A stretch of DNA of 64,000 bases, taken from Berghia stephanieae. Lineage: Eukaryota > Mollusca > Gastropoda > Nudibranchia > Aeolidiidae. The stretch is taken from assembly GCA_034508935.3 (NCBI GenBank), contig CM067442.1, positions 84,255,448 to 84,319,447 of the forward strand. Direction: 5' to 3'. Below the pieces are notes generated by a model, which ran no database searches, had not been told where the DNA came from, and was given only the letters and a program-made list of their open reading frames with translations. The position numbers and the translations under genes are program-made. Of the stretch, positions 62,351 to 64,000 are shown piece by piece (the stretch's first letter is position 1; every line of letters begins with the position of its first letter).

Positions 62351-62688
62351 GCGGGTGGTTGGATGGGAGCATCACCCTTGAATCATATACCTATGATGTT
62401 CGCATGGGTGTACGATCCGATAGTGATGTCGTTTCTTCTTCTATTTACTAGCCTATCCTGCTTCTTTGGTTTGTGATTGTATTTTTGACAGGGGATATTT
62501 TTTTTTCTGTAAATCTTCTGCCTGTTTGTTCTTGGTTATTTATAATTTAGCTTATGATATCTTTAGGTTATGATTTTGATTTACATTTGTACTATTTTTG
62601 TTAGATTGCTTGTTTTTTTTGTTTCAGCGGTCTCTCATATAACCTCAATTGTGTTGGAAGAGACCTAAAGCAACAAACAAACAAAAAA
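62351..62688 (+). mobile_element. Family B element, plus copy
   Basis: Near-identical reverse complement of 20335-20683, from 'gcgggtggttggatggg' to 'gcaacaaacaaacaaaaaa'. No clear target duplication. Recently mobile. Confidence 0.82.
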
Positions 62689-64000
62689 TCAGCAATTGAA
62701 CTAAAGTAACTGTGTTTTGGTCTGCATTGAGAAAATGGAGACGTAGCAGGTACAAAATATTTATTTATTATCTGAGAACTGTCAGTTTTTCTTCCTTCTT
62801 TGATTAAAAAAAAATAATAATAACTGGCGTCTTACTGTTGGTAGGGTCTTTTGTATTCCTTCATTGATGTTATTGCCAGATAATGACCAAATATGCCAGA
62901 TATGACTGTACATAGCTGTGAGTCCGCTAAGAAATAAGATGTATTCTATATAAAGATGTTACAAGAGTAAATATTTGAGAGAAAAGAATGGAATACAATG
63001 GTTTTATCCGATTAAATGTTTGGGCAACAGAATTAATCATTATCATTTGGAGTAAAAGGTGGGGCAAAAAAAAAAAAATGATTGATGGTATGCTTGAAAA
63101 TGGTAAAAGTTACTAAATGTAATGCTGGTATGATTGACATTATTATTTTTAAAAATATTTTGTTTATGGAAGTTGATTGTAAAATGTAATCACAGTGCAG
63201 CTTGAATATCTTGTACAGGTAGGACTAATTTAATGTATTGAAATAATGATGAATTTGAGATATGCGTTGATCGTATTTACTAGTGTGCATGCCTCCTCAC
63301 AATCTTATTCAAACCACCAACTTAGACAAAATATGTGGATGATACAATGTGAGACAAATCAGAAATAATAATGTGAGACAAAACCAGTTATAAAAAAACA
63401 AAACAACACTGTATAGTCACCTGGAGCAACTACAAAAAATCTACTTCTACTTCTACATCATATCACAAGACCGAAGGGTTCAGCTGGTCGCTGGTTTGGA
63501 TAAGTAAGTTATTTTTTTTAAAAATAGCCTTCTGTGATGGGGGATTGAACTTAAAGCCACTTAACAAAGGATATCAAAAATAAATGTTATCAATGGTCAT
63601 GCAATATTATAACTAGTTTATTTGAGGCAATCTTGTTTGTATTCAATTGTTGCTAATACAAAGAGTATTTATAGGGATATTTAAATGGGGAATATCATGT
63701 GTTTGAGAGTCCAGTGACTTTTAAAAATGATTGTACATAATTTCCTTCATGCTGCACTGTAGTTAAACATTGCCCTTAATTTGAAAACTGATATTTCAAG
63801 AAGAATGATCTTTGTGAAAGTATAATGTACATTTATAATATTTTTGAATGAATTTTTGTAATGTTAATGTATTTATTTGACTTGTCTACCATAGTATTTC
63901 ATGAAAATACATACAACATAATATAAATTTTATAATATGCTTGCTGTGTTTCTCTATTCAATTTTAAGCTGAAAATCTGCATTGGAACAACTTTTTGAGC

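Overview
The window is AT-rich metazoan DNA. It has spliced genes with GT-AG introns, long simple-repeat arrays, several tRNA-derived SINE families, foldback (MITE-like) elements, LINE fragments and one Penelope-like retroelement. Together these point to a bilaterian, probably marine, invertebrate such as a mollusc or another non-vertebrate group. The sequence alone does not settle the phylum.

Three host genes can be reconstructed exon by exon. (1) A bZIP transcription factor on the minus strand has four coding exons between 2563 and 8454 and encodes about 550 aa. It has an N137..A140-A141..S144-R145 basic region, a regular heptad zipper and two CtBP-type motifs (PLDLV, PLNLS). (2) SNW1 (SKIP, the spliceosomal and nuclear-receptor coactivator protein) is on the minus strand with 14 coding exons between 19139 and 36536. 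It adds up to 536 codons plus a stop if one base apparently missing in exon 4 is allowed for. (3) An ASB3-like ankyrin-repeat and SOCS-box protein is on the plus strand with eight coding exons between 47893 and 59252 and encodes 602 aa. SNW1 and the ASB gene are divergently transcribed across about 11 kb. The bZIP gene and SNW1 are in tandem, separated by about 10.7 kb of repeats.

Layout: 1-2562, 3' flank of the bZIP gene with a Tc1/mariner-type short element. 2563-8454, bZIP gene with a long (TA)n intron. 8455-19138, intergenic, with nested foldback elements, SINEs and (GA)n. 19139-36536, SNW1, whose introns hold a LINE 3' end, an interspersed repeat called family A here, and local duplications. 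36537-47892, intergenic, with a very long (AAT)n/(ATT)n block, a Penelope-like element with inverted terminal repeats, a (GAT)n array, a TIR element, and two clusters of a palindromic short satellite. 47893-59252, ASB gene with sense and antisense SINEs in its introns. 59253-64000, 3' flank with family A, three (ATT)n arrays and a near-identical partner of a repeat found 42 kb away.

The three genes are not an obvious functional unit. The novelty lies in the repeat architecture: the palindromic satellite clusters at 45103-45231 and 46422-46602, the inverted-repeat Penelope-like element with hammerhead-like cores, and very young copies of otherwise unrecognised short elements. No undescribed multi-gene system was seen.
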